Assembly: GCA_021786915.1 (NCBI GenBank)
Contig: JAJYMP010000720.1
Location: forward strand, 1 to 6,337
Direction: 5' to 3'
From: Chloroflexota bacterium
Lineage (GTDB): Bacteria; Chloroflexota; Limnocylindria; Limnocylindrales; CSP1-4
DNA length: 6,337 nucleotides
The notes under the pieces: model-generated
Told to the model about the DNA's origin: nothing
What the model saw: only the letters and a program-made list of their open reading frames with translations
The model's database searches: none
Made by a program: the position numbers and the translations under genes
Part shown: piece after piece, positions 3,923 to 6,337 of the stretch
Position numbering within the stretch: the stretch's first letter is position 1
Layout of the letters: each line of letters begins with the position of its first letter

Positions 3923-6337
3923 GTGCAGGACCGGGCGCGCGTCGTCATCGTCGGTGGCGGCGTCATGGGGATCAGTCTCCAGTACGGGCTCGCGCTCGAG
4001 GGCTGGACCGACACCGTCCTGATCGAGAAGGGCGAGCTCACGTCGGGCTCCACCTGGCACGCGGCGGGCCAGTGCCCCTCGTTCATCGCCAACTACACGC
4101 TCGCCAAGGTCCACGCCTACTCGAACGACCTCTACGCCAAGCTCGAGGGGATGACCGGCGAGGCTACCGGCTGGCACGCGAGCGGCGGCATCCGGTTCGC
4201 CATGAACCAGATGGAGCTCGATCACTTCAAGCGGGTCGAGGGCGTCGCCGCCCTCATGGGTTTCCGCATGCAGGTCGTCGGACCCGACGAGATTCGCCGG
4301 ATCAACCCGTTCGTCACCACCGAGGGCGTGCTCGCCGGAGCGTGGACGCTCGACGACGGGTACGTCGACCCGAGTTCCGCCTGCAACGCGATGTCCAAGC
4401 TGTCGCGCCGGCTCGGCGCCACGATCTCGCGTCACAATCGGGTGCTCGGCATCGAGCGCCTGCCGTCCGGCGAGTTCCTCGTCCGCACGGAGCTGGGCGA
4501 CATCAGGGCGGAGCACGTGGTCAATGCGGCAGGCTGCTACGCCGACAAGGTATCGGCCTGGCTGGGTGTCTCGACGCAGTTCGCCAACATCAAGCACCAG
4601 TACGTGGTCACCGGCCCCGTCAGGGAGTTCCTCGACCGCCCCGGCGAGATCCCCGTGATGCGCGACCCGTGGGCCTCGTCGTACTACCGCCAGGAGCAGA
4701 AGTCGGCGCTCATCGGGATCTACGAGGACCACGACACCGAGGAGGGCTGGGGCGGCCAGACCCCGCCGTGGGAGTCCGACCACGAGCTGTTCGAGCCGCA
4801 GCTGGACCGCATCCTGCCCAACCTCGAGCGCGTCATGGAGCGGATGCCGATCCTCGCCGAGGCAGGCATCAAGCGCGTGGTCAACGGCGCCATCAGCCAC
4901 ACGCCCGACAGCAACCCGCTCGTCGGGCCCGCGCCCGGCGTGCGCAACTTCTGGCTGGCCACCGGGACGGGCATCGGCATCGCGCAGGGGCCGGGCTGCG
5001 GGCGCTTCCTCGCCCAGCAGATGGTCCACGGCGACGCCGAGGTGAACATGCTGGGCATGGACCCGCGTCGATACGGCAGATTCGCCGACAAGGCGTACGT
5101 CCAGGCGAAGGCGCACCGCGAGTACTGGGACATGTACCGGCTGGTCCCGCCCGGCGAGGAGCGCCCGGAGGGCCGGCCCGCGAAGACGACGCCGCTGTTC
5201 GAGCGCCTGGCGGCCAAGGGCTGTGTGTTCACCGAGGGCTTCGGCTGGGAGCGGCCGAAGTGGTTCAGCCTCGACGGACGCGAGGAGGAGGGCACCTTCC
5301 GCCGGAACAACGTGTTCGAGGTCGTGGCCGCCGAGTGCGCCGCCGTCCGCGAGCGCGTGGGCGTGATGGAGCTGCCGTCCTTTGCCGCGTACGGCGTCCG
5401 CGGGGACGACGCGGAGGTGCTCCTCAACCGCGTCTACGCCAACCGGATGCCCAGCCTGGGCGGGATCGTGCTGGCCCACGCGCTCTCGGCCAACGCCCGC
5501 TTCGCCACCGAGACGACGATCACCCGCCTCGCCCCGGACCGGTTCTTCCTGCTCTCGGGCGCCACGGCGTACCAGCGCGATCTCGACCTGCTGCGCTCGG
5601 CCGTCCTGCCCGGCGAGGACGTCGAGATCACCGACCGGACCGAGGACTTCACCACCCTCATCGTGGCCGGCCCGCGCTCGCGCGAGCTTCTCGCCACGCT
5701 CACGGACACCGACCTCTCGACGGAGGCCTTCCCGTGGCTGACCGGCCGCGAGATCGAGGTCGCCGGCGTCCCCGTCAAGGCGCTGCGGGTGAACTACGTG
5801 GGCGAGCTGGGCTGGGAGATCCACGTCCCGATGGCGAGCGCCCTGGCGCTCTACGACGCCATCTGGGCGGCGGGCGAGCCGCTGGGGATCGCGGACTTCG
5901 GCCTGTACGCCATGAACAGCCTCAGGCTGGAGAAGGCCTACAAGGGCTGGGGCGTCGAGCTCACCAACGAGGTCACCCCGGTCGAGGCGGGCACGATGCG
6001 GTTCGTGAAGCTCGACCACGCGTTCACGGGCCGTGCGGCGCTCGAGGCGGCGATGGCCCGCGGCGCGACCACGCGCCTGGTGTACCTCGAGGTGGACGCG
6101 CTCGACTTCGACGTGGCCGGGGGCGAGCCCGTGTTCGCGGGCGGGGAGGCGATCGGCGTCACGACCTCGGGCGGGTATGGTCACGCCACGGGTCGGAGCC
6201 TCGCGTTCGCGTACGTCGCGAGCGGGCACGAGGCGCCCGGCACCGTGCTCGAGGTCGCGCTCCTCGGGGACCGCCGACGCGCGACGGTGCTGGGGGCGCC
6301 GGTCTGGGACCCGGCGAACGAGCGGCTGCGGGCATGA
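3923..6337 (+). CDS. Dimethylglycine dehydrogenase-like FAD/tetrahydrofolate enzyme
   Basis: An 804-residue paralogue of the preceding gene, complete to the TGA at the window's last base. It likely oxidises N,N-dimethylglycine to sarcosine and passes the one-carbon unit to tetrahydrofolate. The FAD site is GGGVMG (11-16) with E35. SGSTWHAAG (41-49) holds H46, the expected covalent-FAD histidine. VVNGAISHTPDSNPLVG (from 319), VRNFWLATG, the MDPRRYGRF linker and FRRNNVFE resemble mitochondrial dimethylglycine dehydrogenase more than sarcosine dehydrogenase. The GcvT-like half starts near 426 and has YVGELGWE (625-632), NSLRLEKAYKGWG (from 665) and, near the end, TTSGGYGHATGRSLAFAYV. At the folate site the usual GG...D segment is replaced by ANARFATE, with E530 where the first enzyme has D547. 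As I recall them, mammalian dimethylglycine dehydrogenases also have Glu here. It sits 48 bases after the first gene, so the two are probably co-transcribed. Whether it passes electrons to ETF or to oxygen cannot be read from the sequence, and the substrate is inferred. Confidence 0.85.
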   Translation: MQDRARVVIVGGGVMGISLQYGLALEGWTDTVLIEKGELTSGSTWHAAGQCPSFIANYTLAKVHAYSNDLYAKLEGMTGEATGWHASGGIRFAMNQMELDHFKRVEGVAALMGFRMQVVGPDEIRRINPFVTTEGVLAGAWTLDDGYVDPSSACNAMSKLSRRLGATISRHNRVLGIERLPSGEFLVRTELGDIRAEHVVNAAGCYADKVSAWLGVSTQFANIKHQYVVTGPVREFLDRPGEIPVMRDPWASSYYRQEQKSALIGIYEDHDTEEGWGGQTPPWESDHELFEPQLDRILPNLERVMERMPILAEAGIKRVVNGAISHTPDSNPLVGPAPGVRNFWLATGTGIGIAQGPGCGRFLAQQMVHGDAEVNMLGMDPRRYGRFADKAYVQAKAHREYWDMYRLVPPGEERPEGRPAKTTPLFERLAAKGCVFTEGFGWERPKWFSLDGREEEGTFRRNNVFEVVAAECAAVRERVGVMELPSFAAYGVRGDDAEVLLNRVYANRMPSLGGIVLAHALSANARFATETTITRLAPDRFFLLSGATAYQRDLDLLRSAVLPGEDVEITDRTEDFTTLIVAGPRSRELLATLTDTDLSTEAFPWLTGREIEVAGVPVKALRVNYVGELGWEIHVPMASALALYDAIWAAGEPLGIADFGLYAMNSLRLEKAYKGWGVELTNEVTPVEAGTMRFVKLDHAFTGRAALEAAMARGATTRLVYLEVDALDFDVAGGEPVFAGGEAIGVTTSGGYGHATGRSLAFAYVASGHEAPGTVLEVALLGDRRRATVLGAPVWDPANERLRA

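Noticed and set aside
5480..5520. Loss of the GG...D folate motif in the second flavoprotein as evidence of a dead enzyme
   Set aside because: The reading frame is intact, all other motifs are present and, as I recall, functional mammalian dimethylglycine dehydrogenases have Glu at this position. A subfamily difference is the simpler reading.
3716..6229. Very long open frame on the minus strand opposite the second flavoprotein (837 codons)
   Set aside because: Its sense partner is a clear flavoprotein with motifs throughout. The antisense product is a low-complexity Arg/Ala/Gly/His-rich string with no motif, as expected opposite a high-GC gene with biased third positions.
1..6337. CRISPR array, insertion sequence, phage or toxin-antitoxin genes
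   Set aside because: No regularly spaced repeats, transposase motifs, terminal inverted repeats or small paired genes were seen. The window reads as ordinary metabolic chromosome.

Overview
This is a very GC-rich window (third codon positions are almost all G or C, with GTG starts and strong purine-rich ribosome binding sites). It fits a high-GC bacterium, most likely an actinomycete-type organism. The phylum is an inference from composition only; no ribosomal or marker gene is present.

Layout, all on the + strand. (1) Positions 1-243 hold the C-terminal end of a gene that enters from the left edge. Its last 46 codons carry a four-cysteine zinc-ribbon-like motif. (2) Positions 244-548 have no gene. 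They hold a GC hairpin whose loop is the upstream stop codon and, at the far end, an AT-rich promoter with an overlapping palindrome. (3) Positions 549-1154 encode a 201-residue TetR-family repressor with a BetI-like C-terminal domain. (4) Positions 1155-1384 are intergenic, with a second AT-rich imperfect palindrome and a -10-like element followed by a leader of about 110 bases. (5) Positions 1385-3874 encode an 829-residue flavoprotein resembling sarcosine dehydrogenase. (6) After a 48-base gap, 3923-6337 encode an 804-residue flavoprotein resembling dimethylglycine dehydrogenase. Its stop codon is the last three bases of the window.

The two large proteins share one architecture: an N-terminal FAD-binding DAO-type oxidoreductase half with the TWHAAG motif of covalent flavin attachment, followed by a GcvT-like tetrahydrofolate-binding half. 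Together they could take N,N-dimethylglycine to sarcosine to glycine, passing each methyl group as a one-carbon unit to tetrahydrofolate. These are the last two steps of glycine betaine catabolism. The BetI-like regulator next door fits a pathway induced by a methylated amine. The first demethylation step (betaine to dimethylglycine), a transporter and an electron acceptor such as ETF are not in this window.

I do not see a clearly new system here. The points most worth checking are the subfamily split between the two paralogues (an Asp/Glu difference at the folate site), the paired operator candidates flanking tetR, and whether the substrates really are dimethylglycine and sarcosine.
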